A DNA stretch of 64,000 nt from NCBI GenBank assembly GCA_030062745.1, contig CP099847.1, positions 2,278,304 through 2,342,303 on the forward strand, written 5' to 3'. Under the pieces are notes generated by a model that saw only the letters and a program-made list of their open reading frames with translations, did not search any database and was not told the origin of the DNA. Each line of letters opens with the position of its first letter. The stretch's first letter is position 1. Source of the stretch: Capitulum mitella (taxonomy: Eukaryota > Arthropoda > Thecostraca > Pollicipedomorpha > Pollicipedidae). The position numbers and the translations under genes were made by a program. Of this stretch, positions 12,736 through 26,499 are shown in pieces.

Positions 12736-13929
12736 CAGCGCCGATCGATCGTGTTTAGGTAATCTCCCGCTCCTGGCCACAACACAGCCGCCCATTTAAC
12801 CCCTTATCTGGCGGCCTAATTTCCTCGGCGGCCCTCATCGTGCCGCAATCTGGCACGCCAGTGTTCCATCGCGCTCCACGCGGGCGGCGCGGCGGGCGCG
12901 CGAGGGGCCGCGCCGCCGCCGGTGATACCGTAATTTGCTGCCGAGATTACCCGAGCGCGAGCCATCGCCGGCCGGGCGCCGGCCGGCCGGCCGCTGGTCA
13001 CTGGCAGCGGCGACGGCGCGGTCCTGCGCCAGGACAGCCGCCGGCGCGGCACGCGGCCGATTCGGCGCGGCGGCGTATTTGCCGATTTCTGCAGCGCGCG
13101 CGGCCGACTCGGGCGAATTCTGCGCATTCCGGCGCCTGCCCCTGTCAGGCGGCGGCGACCTGGGCCGGCGGCGCTGGCAGCCGGCGCTCTGTTTCGTTAG
13201 CGGCTCTCGAGAGCGGCGAGCGCAAACTGGGGGCGGCGCGGGGCGGGGAGAGGGGAGCAGCGCCGCCGAGAATAGCCGGCGGCGTCGAGTTGCCTCCCCG
13301 GCCGGCCCGGCCGTATGCAATTTCAGGCGGAGCAGCGATTTTAAGAGGATATACCGGCGGCCGGGTCCCCGGAGAGCCGTCGATTCGTTCGGGCCGGCCG
13401 GCCGGCGGGGGAGCGCCAACGGCCGGCCAGAGGCGCCGGACCGCCGGCCGCCCGGCCGGCCCGCCGGCGTGACCGGCCGCCGTCACCGGCCGAGCGGCCT
13501 CCGGTCAGCGTCACGCCGTGACGCCGCCGCGCGCCGCGTGAAAAGCGCACGCAGTGGGCTTGCATTGAATCCATTGTCTCATTAGCCGTTTCATCAGGAG
13601 CCGGGGCCCATTTCTGGACAGCCGCCCACGGCGCGCCTTTATGCCGGAATCGGTTTTGCCGTCGGAGCGGGCCGCGCGCGGCGGGGGAGCCGGTCCGATA
13701 CCAGCAGGCGCCATTACCGGGCGTTTATCAAAGGCCGCAGATAATAATGAGCGGCGCGACGCCGCGTCTCACCGCTGCCCCCTTTGAATAAAACCTGAAA
13801 ATCAATACGTGAATCGGCATCTTTGGCAGGCGATGACAGGGCGGCCGGCGGGCGGCCGTCGGAGTGCATCATTAGCCGCCCCCGGCAGAGACACCTGCGG
13901 CTTCGGCCGGAGACGCGGCGAGGGAGAAC

Positions 13930-14035
13930 GGAAACACCTCGGCGGAGAAGACCAGAGATACCGCAGCGGAGACCGGAGACGCCGCAACGGCGGAGACCGG
14001 AGACGCCGCGGCGGCGGACCGGAGACGCGGCAAGG
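13930..14035. repeat. Short 24-bp GACCGGAGACGCCG array
   Basis: GACCGGAGACGCCG occurs at 13971 and 13995, with weaker related units on either side (ACCAGAGATACCG, GACCGGAGACGCG). Confidence 0.7.
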
Positions 14036-15140
14036 GGTCGGGGACGCCGCGGCCAGGGCGGCCCTGCGCCGGCCGCCCGCCGTCGCCCGGACGACGCCCG
14101 GACCGCTGAACGCTTCAACGAGCAATTGCAATAAATTATGTTTGTTTTCGGAGCGTCGCCGGGCGCTGCAGACGGCAAAAAGCGGCAGATCCGGCTCAGA
14201 GGAGCCGGGGGGAGGGAGGCATTCTCGGAGACGAGACGCGGGCCCTCTCGCGGCCGGCCAGCGCCGGCCGGCCGGCCGACCGGCCGCCATCAGAATGCAT
14301 TGGGCCCGGCGCAGCCCGTTATCCCATAAGCGTCCAGTTTGAAACGGCTTCACTTTTGATGGGGACGGCCGCCATTCAAATGCGAGGGACCTTGCCGCCG
14401 CGGTCGGTCACTTTGTATACGATTACGGCGCGGCGGCGGCCGGCGGCGCGGCCGGCGGCCAGCGAACGGGCGCGGCCGACTAACGAAGCAAGCCGATACG
14501 AAAAACAGAACTGGATAGGGGCGCGGCGGCCATTACGGTGCGGCGCGCGGCCGGCACGGCCACCCGATACCATCAGGCGGCGCTCGTGAGCGCGCGCCGG
14601 CCGGTCGTGTGGGCCGACGCGCCGCCGGCGCCGTTTTAATGACCGCCGATATCCCGTGTAAGCTTATTAGCTGAATGGCTCCGACCAATACTCTGTCAGG
14701 GCAGCCCACCTCCTTATGATTTGTGGCGCTGCGCCGGCCGGAATGCGCCGCAGCGCGGCCGACCCGTGACCTCGGCGTGACCCGGCGCGGCCACGCGCCA
14801 ATCGGCGGCCGGCGCGGCGACCCCGGCCGCCGGCAGGCGACACCCATGAATAATGCAGCGCGGCGCCGGAGCGAGAGGCGGCCGCGCGCCGCTCGGCCGG
14901 CGTTCCCGGTCCCGCCCACCGGCAGTGTAGCAAATCTACGGCCGCCGCCGCCGCCGGTCGGCCGCGGCCTAGCCGGAGCCGCGCGCTCGGCCGCTCATAA
15001 ACGCCGGCCGTCGGCCGCCGGCCTCGGATCGGCCAGCGGGGGGCATATTGGATGTGGTTTTAACGCGCCCTTTGTTCCGTCCCGACTTCACCGTTTCGGC
15101 TGTAATTGCGTGCGAAGTCCAAGGCAGCGAGGCCGCCTGC

Positions 15141-15153
15141 GGGGGGGGGGGGG
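15141..15153. repeat. G13 homopolymer beside the exon C donor
   Basis: Thirteen G on the + strand (C in the transcript) start 7 bases inside the intron after exon C and are followed in the transcript by GCAG. Confidence 0.95.
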
Positions 15154-15160
15154 ATACTCA

Positions 15161-15400
<240 letters not shown>

Positions 15401-15419
15401 CTAATGTTCGCCAGCCACG

Positions 15420-18100
15420 CAAGACATCGCCATTTTGAATTAAATCACCTGACACTTTTCCCATTTGGAAGTTTGCCGTGCTATCTGGCACTTTCGGCTC
15501 ACTTACGAGCTCCTAAAGGAGCTCGCAGATGACTGCGGATGGCGGGTATTAAGGAAACAGCGCCACCATAGGGACGACCTCTTAAATATGCATAAAGCTA
15601 AGCAGTGTGAACGCCAAGATGATTTCAGTGCCTTCTAAAACAAACCCAGACGGAACTGGCTGTTAAAGACTGCTCGGCTGTCGTTTTACGAGGGAAATTC
15701 TGACTTTATGGTCTTTAAATGCCCACTGAAATGAACGAATATCCCATGGAACCATTTCAAAACAGCGAACACGATATTTGATTGTTATTTGCCAGGCACG
15801 CACTGCAAGTCGTTGATGTGTGCAGCGTGCATGTAATGGGCTCTGCCGCCATCCGGCCTGTTTTGGCCAAACAGGTGTCGTCGGTGCCAGTTTTAACAGA
15901 GTCCCCGTCCCGTCAGCCAGGCCACGTAGCCTGCCGTCCCGTGTGCCGAGAGGACCGCGCCGTCCTCATCCGCCGCGGCGTCCCCATGAGAATTGTGGTC
16001 CACCGTCCTCGTGAGGACCGCGACAGCGCGACCATGCCGGGAACGGCGAGAGAAGCCAGTCCATTTCGCCCGCTTCCACAGAATATAAAATAACCGCGCC
16101 GGAGCGCTTCTGAATAACAATCGACGCGCCAATGTCTCCCAGGCGACTCTGAAATATTCAGCCTCGAAGTCACCCGATCCCGCACCCTATCAATGGCTTA
16201 TTTATTGTTTGGTGATATAAAATATTTCCCGGCTCCCCAAGGCTCGTTTATGCCAATAAGTCAAACAGCAATATTCCTCGCCGAAAGTGCAATAGCGGCG
16301 ACCGTTTGTCGTTTCTGAATGCGAAACACGGCCCGAACGGCGGGAAAGGGTGGCGTTTACTGCTGTTTTCCGCAGCGGCAACAGCGTGGCGAGGCGGCGA
16401 CGCGGCCGCCGGCGACGGAGCCGGCACCGCCAAGCCGGGCCTCCGCTGACCGCGCCGACGCTTCAAATATTAACGAAATGCTCGTATCCAATTACCGCAG
16501 GGATCAAGTAATTGGATTTCGTCTCGGACTTCAGATTGCACCGGAACGAGAGGACGGGCATAATTTGTGAGCTGGAAATCCATTTAGTGCGGCTGGCAGC
16601 GGCGGCGGCCTCCGCACCAGGCAGACGTCGTCGCGTCTCGGCGATGGCTGGCTGCAACGGACTGTTGCCCGCACCAGTACATGCACATGCATATACAATG
16701 CCCTGGCGGTCTGTCGCGCTGTCATCGGCCCCACGTCTTACCCAAGGAAGACCATCGGGCTCAGTTTGGCGGGAAACGGGATGAAGTCAAGCAGAACACG
16801 TCCATTGGTCATACGGCCGGCTTAGTCAGACAGACGAGTCCCAGGCAGACGGCGGGCAAAGCCAGTGTGACGGAGCTGAAGCCGACAGAAAAAGCTAAGT
16901 TCAATGAGACAGAGTTTGCTCGAGTGAAAAAGTGGCCAGATTTTATGGAAAAAACTAGCAGCATTTGTAGCATTTGTGGGTCGGCTGGACCTAGCTGAAC
17001 GTGAAACATTCCACCAAGCTAGGCGCGACCAAAGCGTTCTGTAGGCCGCATCTGCTCGTGGGAAGTTCATGACACGATGCAGTTAACTGGGAACTATGCA
17101 GTTGAATATGCATGCTAAACGCGAGGGTGGCTTTCGTGTTGTGCCGCACGTCTTGAATCACGATATAAGCAATTAAACTGGAATGCTCTGTCTTCCTCGC
17201 AAAGACTTCAAGCTAACGGAAAACGTGGACATTAACCAGAGAAAACATGCCACATATCGCATATATATTTTGATCAGATATTTTTGCTGCAAGAAATCTG
17301 GCAAACCTCTCCGCCGTCTGCGGTTTAGGAAGGTGTTTGTCTACGGCAGACCGTGCGAGATGGACGCGTCCTAAGTTGCCCTGCGCGAATCGCCGCGCGC
17401 TCACGGACCTTGAGAGCACTTTAAGTCGCTTCAAGGTTGGAATTTTGTCCGTCCGACCAACGAGCGGAAACCAAAGCGCGCACGACGGCGCCCGGCCAGC
17501 AGGGCAACAGCGGAGCGTGGCCCGTTACTATCCGACACACCACCCCTCCGTTTCATTTGCTATTCAGTCCGAGCTGGTGGCATACAAGAATGAAGCGTAT
17601 TGGCATTCGCAGCCGGGACACAAGCAAATGCTTGGCGTTGGCAGCATTTGACAGGCGTCTAAGGCAGGACACGACGAGGCCTGTCTTTCAAAATTACCCT
17701 ACAACAGTGTTTCTTCAGATCACACCACTAAATCTAAACTAGCAAGGAAGAGCACCACCTTTGCAGAGCGGCAGCATTCCATATTCTATTTCAGCACTGT
17801 TTGCCGTGAATCGATGTGGGTTCCAGGCCGCTTGATATGCCGAATGCACTGACAAGAGATGACAAAACATGTTCATGCAAATGCGACAACGATAACTGCA
17901 TGATTATTCTAAATGGTCTCATGAATACGACCAGCGAGATTCCCAGAACCGGCCATTCTGCTCCATTTCGAATGCCGGCCGGTGGAGTCTGGGAGTCGTT
18001 CCCCTGCCCGGCGGAGAGGGGGGGAAGGGGGGGGGGCACACTCCTTTGTGATGTCGGGCGCCACTTCCCAACCCATCCTTTGCCTCCCTTGCAAACAACT
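15420..18100. other. AT-richer intron segment, no gene recognised
   Basis: Lower GC than the flanks with no exon or transposon signature. A small palindrome CGAGCTCCTAAAGGAGCTCG lies at 15506-15525, and a G-rich run lies at 18008-18036. Confidence 0.4.
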
Positions 18101-18161
18101 ATCCTAGCAGCGGACAGCAGCGGCTAAGGCGGCCTGCGGCGACCAGTCACCTCACTAAATG

Positions 18162-18440
18162 TCCAGCAGCGCCAGAAGGAGTAAGCAAACATTCCAGCTG
18201 TGGTCAGTGAACATCCCGACAATGGCCAGTGAATGTTCTAGCAATGGTCAGTGAACATTCCATCAATAGTGAAAGAACATTCCAGCAATGGCCAGTGAAC
18301 ATCCCAACAGAGGCCGGTGAACATACCATCAGTCGCCAGTGACCAATCCAGCAATGGTAATGAACCACCCCAGCAGTGGTCAGTGGCCGTTTCAGCAGCG
18401 GTCCGGCCGTCCCAGCTGTGGTCGGCGGCGGTCAGCAGCG
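18162..18440. repeat. Minisatellite of 22-bp units
   Basis: Units resemble ATGGTCAGTGAACATTCCAGCA and occur about eleven times with moderate divergence, becoming GC-richer at the right end (GTGGTCGGCGGCGGTCAGCA). Confidence 0.85.
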
Positions 18441-18964
18441 GCCCCGGCGGCGGCGGCGGCGCGCGTGCCGGCCGGCGCCGCCGATTTCGGTCGGCATCTC
18501 ACGTAATGGCTGATAACGAAGCCACAGGCACGATAGCGGCGCATCACGGCGCGGCCTGCGCCCGGCCGCCGCGTCACGCGACCCACTGCTCCCGCATTAG
18601 GCTAATTTACATGTTAAAACAGGGCGGCGAGCGCGTGCCCGTGGCTCCCAGAGTGCGTGTCGGCGCGGCCGGCCAGCGCACGCACGGCGGCCGGCCGCGC
18701 GCCGCCGGCGCCGCCGCCGGCGCCGCCGCCGAGCGCTGCGACAACACGGCGCCGCCGCCGCCCCGGCGCCCCCGAAACCGGAGAGCTCCGACGGCTTACA
18801 TATCGGCCCGCTATGATAAATGACTGTTTAAAAGCCATCAATTGTCCTGCGGTCGTGTTGATATAAGTGCGCAAAGTTTACCTCTGCGCCGCCGTGGTGG
18901 GACAGCGCCTCTAACAAACAGACTGCGGCGGAAACAAACGGCGCGCGCGTCGACGGCGACGAGC

Positions 18965-18990
18965 TGACGTCACCGTCCGGAGCGACGTCA
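18965..18990. promoter_or_regulatory. CRE palindrome plus one-mismatch copy
   Basis: TGACGTCACCGTCCGG is followed by CGACGTCACTGTCCGG, an 18-bp step of nearly the same 16-mer. It may be a small duplication. Confidence 0.35.
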
Positions 18991-19682
18991 CTGTCCGGCG
19001 GCGGCGGCGGCGGCGGCGGGCGCCGTCCACACAAGCGCCGCCGACCGGCCAAATTCGCTTATCGGCCGAGCCGTCGCGCTATCGCGGAAAAGAGTCGGCG
19101 GTTTGGCGGCGGCGCGGCCGGTCCGGCCAGTCGGCTCAGGGCCGGCCCGTAAACAAGGCGGCGGCCGATGCGATCTGGCGGCGGCCCGGCCGGCCGCGCA
19201 TTTTTGCGCGCGGCCGCCGCGAGCGTCCGGCCGGCGGCAGGCGGCCTGTCGCGGCGCAACACGCGCCCGCCGCCGCCGCCGCGGCCCGGCTAATTGGTGG
19301 TCCGACTAGTGCCATTACGGCTCGAAATTGAATAATCACAGAAATGCAGATGCCCGGCCGATACGGCCGTAATGATCTTGTCAGCCGCGGCGACCGGCGA
19401 TCCCTGCAAGCCGCGCGGAATGTCGCCGCCGCGCCACGTCAGCCGCGCACACAATCGCGCCGCGATCGCCGCGCCGCCGCCGCCGAAAAAACGGCCGGCG
19501 GATCACCGGGCGGCCGCCGATCCGGGCGGATTTTTGTCGGCCGGTCGAGCGCCAGCCGGTGGTCCTCGCCGGCTGTCCCCAGAATCCGCATTCCAGTGGG
19601 CGTGCGTGACCGGCGGCAGGGCGGAGTCGGCTGACGACGGGAGCCCACTCCGTCGCCGGCCTGCGTCCCGCGGCGACAGGCG

Positions 19683-20010
19683 ACAGTCTGTCGCCGTGTT
19701 CGGCGGTGGCAGGCGACAGTCTGTCGCCGTGCCCTGCGGCGGCAGAGAGCAGTCTGTTGCCGTGTCCGGCCGCGACAGCCTGTGTCTGACAGTCTGTCGG
19801 CATGTTCTGCTGCGGTAGACGAGAATCTGTTGCCATGTCCTGCGGTGGCAGTGGGCAGTCTGTCGCCATGTCCTGCGGCGGCATAGGACAGTCTGCTGCT
19901 GTGTCCCGCGGCGACATAGAACAGTCTGTTTCTGTGTCCTGGGGCGGCACAGGACAGTCTGTTCCTGTGTCCTCCGGCGGAAGAGGACAGTCTGTCGCTG
20001 TCATTGCGAT
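19683..20010. repeat. Minisatellite of 33-bp units, open on the minus strand
   Basis: Units resemble ACAGTCTGTCGCCGTGTCCT plus GCGGCGGCATAGG; starts at 19683, 19716 and 19749 show the 33-bp period, with one irregular spacing near 19780. Because 33 is a multiple of 3, the minus strand has a long open frame (20214-19381) with an 11-residue repeat of the type TDCPLPPQDMA. Nothing else supports it as a gene. Confidence 0.85.
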
Positions 20011-20634
20011 GCAGCACGGATAGCAGTCCGCCATCGTGACTAAGACTGTCTTGCCCACTTCGCCATCGATGTTCCGTGGCAACAAGGCAGTACTACAGCC
20101 AACTTCAGAATCTGTTCCGCGGCTCGTAAGCCTAGTAACCAGTTTCACTTCCTTCATCAGTACTGCTACAAGATGAGCCTCTTCAGTGGCGTCGTACGTA
20201 CAACAACGTTGCATCAGTCTCCGAGCGGACCAGCAAAGTCATTCAGTGGTAAGCGTTGTCAAACCACATCCTCAGCGGCCTCAGGGGGCCACTGTCGGTC
20301 TCAAGAAGCAGGCCGACCTCATCATCGACGCACACGGCTTCACACCAGTCCAGGCAGGTCACCAGCAACCTCAGCAGGGCACGCTCTGGCCGAGAGGAGC
20401 CACACGGAGGCCGACGTCAGCCAGCCCCGGTGGCGGCCGGCGCTCGGTGCGGTGTCCATCTGGCCGGCGGCGGCGCCCCGTCCGGCGCGGTCTCCCCGGC
20501 CGGCCGCCCGCTCCCCCGGCCGGGCGTTAGTTCCAACCCATTAGGTGCCGACAGAGAGGCAGGAAGATTTCGGCGGCGGCAGGAAGTCGGCAAGAGAGTC
20601 CGGCCGGGCGCCGACATCTGACGTCACCCGATGA

Positions 20635-20635
<1 letters not shown>

Positions 20636-20666
<31 letters not shown>

Positions 20667-20667
20667 A
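20636..20667. repeat. GCC trinucleotide run
   Basis: About ten uninterrupted GCC units directly after a TGACGTCA site (20619-20626). Confidence 0.95.
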
Positions 20668-21699
20668 CGGAAGGCCGCGGGAGGGCGGCGGGCGGGCTCG
20701 ACTGCCGGCGCTGGTCCATCGTCGCTGCGTGGTTCTGAGCAGGGTAGACTTGGCTCGTCGCGTGCAGTTTACATACAGCCATGTATACAGAGTAGACGTA
20801 GCTTGCCGTATGCTGCACGCGATATGCCAGCGCCAAGGCGTGCCGGAATGGAACCGTTTTGTGATGCATAAAGGGTCGCCAAAAACAATCAGATTTCCGT
20901 CATGAATGCCGCAGGCTCGCCAGTGAACGCTCCGATCGCCTCCGTGTGGCGGAGTCACGATGTCTTTTTCGCTCATGAAGTGCCTCGTAGCTAACGGCCA
21001 GCGCTGATGGAACTGCCAGGTCATCTTACCACCAGAAACCACTTAGCCATCCCCACCGATATCAGAGCCGAGCGATCTGAACCTCCATCGACAGCTCCAT
21101 CGGATCTCCATCGACAGCATCGTCAGGCGCGGTTGACAATCTTCGGCACGGTCTTCCACGGCCACAGTTCATCGCTGGTTCATTACTCGGCAACGGCGGC
21201 CCTCTGCCGGAATGGACCATCCTCGGTCCGGTCCGAGACCGCCCCAGACGCGAGCGCCAGTCTCGGAGGAGCTTCGCACTGGCGACGCCGCGGCGACTAG
21301 GTCGCCTGCGGCGCCGCCCCAGGCGATTAGGTCCGCCTGCGGGTCGGCGCGCTGCGCCGTCGAGTCGGCCAAGTAATCCAGTTTCCGGGGGACCAATTAG
21401 ATTGGCGCTGCCACTCCCGCGAGACTCGCTCGGTGCCGGACTGATGCGAAATTAATGGGATAAACAGGTCGGCGGGATCAAACCTGCGCTGATGAGGCCG
21501 GCGGCGATCGGCCGGGCCGCGGCTCGCCCCCTCTCCATTCGGCTATCCGCAGCCATCTCTTTGTCCCGCTATCTATCTATCTCGCTCTGCCCGCTTCACA
21601 CGGCCTCCCTCGTCTTTGTTTTACCCCGCGTCATCCATCTTGCGCCGCATCGAACTGGGAGAAGCGTTCCGGCGGCCGGCGGCGGCGGCGGCGGCCGTT

Positions 21700-22250
21700 C
21701 CCAGGCGTCTGTCCGCCTGTCTGCCCGCCTGTCTGTCCGTTTATCCACCAGTCCGCCCGTCTGTTGGTCCGTTTGTTCTATCCGGGGCTGTCTGTCCGCC
21801 TGTGTGTGGGTCTGACTATCTGTCATCTTTCGATCTGCTGCCTGCCTGTGAGTGCGTCTGTCCATTTGTTTGCCTGCTCTGGTCGTCCGCCTGTTCACCA
21901 ACCAGTCTGTCTGTCTGCTTGTTCTGTCCAAACGTCTGTGCCGGTTTGCCTTTCTAGCCAAGTGTCCGTCTGTTAAACCCTCAATGTGTTCAACTGCCCG
22001 TCTATCTGTCTGTACTTCCGACTGTCTGCTGTCTTGTCGTCTGATCGTCAATCTGTCTGTCTGTTTGTTTGCTGTTTGGCCTTTAGTCTGCCAGTCTGTC
22101 CGTCCGCCAACCTGTCTGTGAACCTGTCGTTTAACCAGCATTGCAGTCCGTTCCTTTGCCGGTCCGCTGTTAACTGCGCGCGTTCATCTTCCAGTCTGCC
22201 CGTCCGCCCCTCTGCACGTCTGACCCCGCGTTTGTCTGCGCGTCCGCCCG
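21700..22250. repeat. TGTC/CCGTC tetranucleotide-derived tract
   Basis: The words CTGTCTGTCCG, GTCCGCC and GTCTGCC repeat irregularly through about 550 bp. It looks like an old CTGT microsatellite that has decayed. A short TATC run (21566-21583) lies just before it. It ends about 300 bp from exon B. Confidence 0.8.
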
Positions 22251-22559
22251 TCTGTCGCCGCCGAGCGCGGCATATTCGAGAGGTGCGCTGGCGCGCGAAC
22301 GCGGCGCAGCGCGCTCCTCGGCCAAATGGCGGCCGTCGCTGCCGGGCGCAGCGAGGCGGCGCGACTCGAAGGGTGCGGCCGCGTCTGGCGCAGGAAATGG
22401 AGCGAGCGCGGCGCCGCCGGCCGGTCCGCTCTGCCGGCGCAGCGCCGCGCAACGACCGCCGCCGGCGTCGGCCCGAGGTCGCCCGAGGTCGCTCGAGGTC
22501 GTCCGAGGTCACCGGCGGCCAGCAGACGGCGGGCGGCTCTGCCCGGCCGCTGCACTCAC

Positions 22560-22705
22560 CGTTAAGTGCTGGAACAGCCAGGCGCGCAGGATGTTGGTGG
22601 CGACTTTGGGGAAGATGCCCCTCTTTTTGTGGTTCTTCTTTCCCGTGTCGTCCTCCTCCTCGCCGGTGCCCTCGCCGCTGCCTATGCTGGCGTTGCTGGC
22701 GTCAC
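22560..22705 (-). CDS. hth: homothorax coding exon B: acidic stretch and first half of the TALE homeodomain
   Basis: This is an internal exon of 146 bp with acceptor CCGCAG (22706-22711) and donor GTGAGT (22554-22559). It encodes Gly (shared with exon A), then [19 protein letters not shown], then [18 protein letters not shown] followed by [11 protein letters not shown]. The first part is the acidic Ser/Gly run found just before the homeodomain in Hth proteins. [12 protein letters not shown] starts the N-terminal arm and helix 1, and AWLFQHLT ends helix 1 and enters the TALE loop. The exon starts in phase 1 and ends on a codon boundary, so exon C (HPYPSE) follows directly and supplies the three-residue loop extension (PYP). 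In fly and vertebrate relatives the homeodomain is split at this same place. The product is a nuclear transcription factor that partners Extradenticle/Pbx and Hox proteins. The Leu in NILRAW (Met in vertebrate MEIS) points to an arthropod gene. No frameshift or odd residue is seen. Confidence 0.97.
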
Positions 22706-24301
22706 CTGCGGCAGCGGGAGAGCGCGGTCAGAGCGGCGTCGTGCGCGGCCCGGCGTCGCGCCGCCAAACCAGTCGCCGGCGTTTTATGTTAATTCCGCCG
22801 CGCGCAGAGACCGCGTGCAGCAGCCGGCAGTGCCCGGCCGGTCTCCGCTATGACCGAAAACAGATCGCCGGCGGTATCAGTCTTTTTTTAGCAGCCGCGA
22901 ATTTTACCAATCCCTCTTGACACATATTAATGTCGGACATATATTTTTCAGCGGCCGACAGGGTGTTTTTCGCCCGATAATCGTCTCAGAATGAAATCAT
23001 TAGCCATGTTCGAGCCGGTTGGCCCACGACGCCGGCCTCCATGATAACATCGCCAATCAGCTGTCAGATGGCGCTTGCAAAACCAGTGCGAAGGCCTGTA
23101 TGATCATAGGAAAACACGGAAAAGCGATTCCATCTTGGGTACAAACGACACTGTCACATCAAAGACGTGTTTTACAATTCAATCATATTAGCAGTTGGTT
23201 TGCAAGCAACGTCAGAACTAGCGCCGGCGAGGGGCCGGTGAGCGTGTGTCATAAAGTCGGTGCAGGACTTTTTTCCGTCTCGGTTTCGGGACAACACTAG
23301 GAGGGGTTTATCGGCGGGCCGTAACCGGCGCAGGTGGATCGGCGATGTCTCCGTCATTTTTGTCGGCGAGTCTGAGCCGTCTAATCAGCAGATCACGAGG
23401 CAGCCGCCGGGCATCAAACACAGTGACACCATAAACTGGGAGGCGTTTTTCGCCGGGGCTAACAGGTTGACCTTCGTTAACATGCCAGCTGAACTCCTCG
23501 CCGCGACGCTCACGACCGGCCATTGTTAATCGCCGGGCATCTATTTCCAGGTGCTCCTGCAAAAAACGCCGCAATCACGGCGGGTTCGGGTGCCAAGATC
23601 CATGAGGAATTATCTCCGCCTCGGGTGCCACAAAGGGCGCCGCGGTCTACACTCCTCCAGCGCGTCCCTCCGCCGACACGGCGTTAAAAAGCCGGCTATC
23701 GTCGGCCAGGGACCGGAGCGGAAGGGTTGCGCCAGCCGCGGCGGAGGCGCCGCCGCGGTCGGCGGCCGCCCCATAAAGAAGCGGCGCATAATTTCGCGGC
23801 GCGGCCGTCAGCCGGACGACACGGCGGGGAGCGGGCGGCCGCCGCCGCCGCAGCTTAGTTACCGAGCCATTCCGGGCGTCGGCGGCGGCGATGGATCGGT
23901 CAGAGGGGAACGTCCCCCGGCCGTCGATACCGACGGCCGGCTGCCGGTGACGGCGAGTGGAGCGGGAGCGGTCCGGTACAAGGCACGGTGCCGGCGCAGA
24001 GGTGGAGGGGTCGGGCAGATGCGCCGCACGGGAAACCGGTTGTAGCAGCTGCCGCACGAGCTGAACTATGGACTGGGTGTGCCCCACAGAACCAGTCGCA
24101 ACAACTGCTGGGCAAGGCGGACTCGTACGTTCGCGAAGCAAAGAAACATCAGATGTCTGAAAATGATCCCTGGAGAAGACGAAGTGGAACGGGCACGCTT
24201 CGTTCCGCCGCGGCTTTGACAACGACAAAGACGGATCCCCTGGCTCACAGGCACGCGGTACCGCTTCACGGAGCGACAGACTGCGGTGACGCCACGGTCG
24301 C

Positions 24302-24324
24302 CGACGTCACCGCGGATGACGTCA
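24302..24324. promoter_or_regulatory. CRE palindrome plus one-mismatch copy
   Basis: CGACGTCACCGCGG (24302) is followed by TGACGTCATCGCGG (sites at 24302-24309 and 24317-24324). Confidence 0.35.
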
Positions 24325-26499
24325 TCGCGGCGGCTGCCGGCGGCCGGCCGGGCGATGGATTGGCTCAATGCCGCCTGATGAGACGCGATCGGTTTTTGCC
24401 AGGTGAAAAGCACGGAGCCGGGCCGGGCAGTCATTAATTTCATAAGCAGAGCTTCGTTAGTCGGCCGCCATTACTCACGCACTCAATAGGGCTCGGATTG
24501 AGCTCGGACGCCGTATTTAGCCCTGTCACCCAGTCTTTTCAGCATGCTTGTCTCCTATTTTCAACGCCGATTTGGCCGATTAAAGGCAATTTTTCATCGA
24601 CGCCCGGCCGGCAACAAGACATGCTGTAATTATAAGTATTATCAATGCATGAGCGGCGGGCCGGCCGGGCCGGCCGTGACGGTGCAGCGCGCCCCCAAAT
24701 GGTCGGCGTTACGAGGCGAATCTGGCCGGCCGGCCGAGCCATTACGCCGCGCTCCTGATGAGAATAAACAACAACTCAATACAGACGTCAGCCCGGCCGG
24801 CGGCGCACAATGCCGGCCGTAACAAGACGTCCGGCGTCGCGGCCGCCGGCCACCTCGCCGTTCGAGTCGGTCGACGGGCGGACGGCGGCGGCGTCAGCGG
24901 CGACGAAGGTAACAGAAAGCTGGTGGACAAACGCAAGACGCGACCCTTGAAGGACAAGAGAGAGGAAACGCTGCTGACGCCGCTGCTGACACCAATTGGA
25001 CCACGTGAGGACGCCGGGACCGTGCAGCCAGAGCACCGGTCGGCCCCACCGGAGGCCACTGTGAAGCCGCTGCGGAGCCACTGCACCGGCGAAGCCATGA
25101 CTCATAGGGAACACCGGCACAGAAGCCCTGGAGGACCGACTGCGCCTCCTGCACCACCTCGCGGCAGCGTACCGTGTCCGGACCGGCGGACCGGCCGACC
25201 CTGGCGGCCGGCCGCCCCTGCCGCCGCCGCCGCCGCCGCGCCAGAACCGTGCCGTCACGGCGCACAATTGAGGCGTCGCTGTCCGGCCGGGAGAGGCGGC
25301 CTTTTGTGCGGCTGTCGGGCGGCGATCGGTCTCGCAGGCGGGCCGGTCGTTACCGGCCGGAATGTGGGCCGGTTGACGCCGGCCCGGCAGGGCGCGCCGC
25401 GGCGGCCGCCGCCGGCCGGCCGACCTGGCGGCGCCACCCGCCGGCCAGAGTACACGACCCGTCATGTTTTAGGCGCGCGCGCCGACCCATCAATGCCCGC
25501 TCCCAATGCCATTCTACGCGCCCATAAACATTTGTAATATTTCAATAAACACCGTCGCATTTTTCACATTTGATTATTATTTCTTCATTGCGTGGCAAAA
25601 CAAACGGGCCTCGCGGTCGGGAGCGGCGGCGTAGCGGGTCGCGCCGGGCCCCCGCCGGCGGCCCCTCGCTGCGAAGACGGATTCTTCTTCATCAGGCCGT
25701 ATCAGGCGGTATTATTCTATCATTTATATTCAACTGATTGACTTTCCGATTCAATTCCGTATTCGTGACTTCCCGGGCGCGGCGAGAGGTCGTGCGCGGC
25801 GTCGCGGGGGCCGGCCAGTGGGACGCGGCGCGTGATGGGTGACGCGCGTGTGGGACCTGCTCCGGTGAGAAACGCGCCGACGGGAGGCCGACGCGCCGTC
25901 CTCTTCGCAGTCGTCTCGTACGACGCCGGCAGCGGACGGTCGCCGGTAACGGTCGGAGGTGACCCGGTGAGACCAGGCAGGGGTGGCCGGTGGCCGTGTT
26001 GCCCCGCTGACGGGGCCGCTCCGGCAGCTGAGGCCGGCTGCGACTGGCCACGGGCCGGCTTCTCTCTCAGCAGGCGAGCCGCCGCCGGCCGGACAAAGAG
26101 CCAAGGCCGGCCTGGCGTCACGACGGAGACCGGCCTGCCGGCCGGCGGCGGCCGGGTCGGCCCCCGCGGGGCGCCCCGCTGCGCCGCCGGCCGGCCCCCG
26201 GACATAGAAGTCCGGGCCCGCGCGGTTCCGCCGGGTCCCACCGGTCACCGCAGGGACCTGCCGGCTCCTCGGTAGGGCCCCGGCCGGTGAGCGTCGACCC
26301 GCAGCGGTCCGACAGGGCCCGGCACGGCACGGGACCAGCACCCACCTCCGTGGACTCCGGCATATCCTGCTGAGGTCAGGGGAACGGGCCATAGACGCCG
26401 GAGAACACCTGATCAGAACAGCAACACCGGTCACTGCCAGGCTGCTGCACACCAGCTGTTATCCTAGTAATGCTGAAGGAAGTACAGGGACATCCAGTT

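Noticed and set aside
18162-20010. CRISPR-like spaced repeats
   Set aside because: Regular direct tandem minisatellites without unique spacers, in an animal gene.
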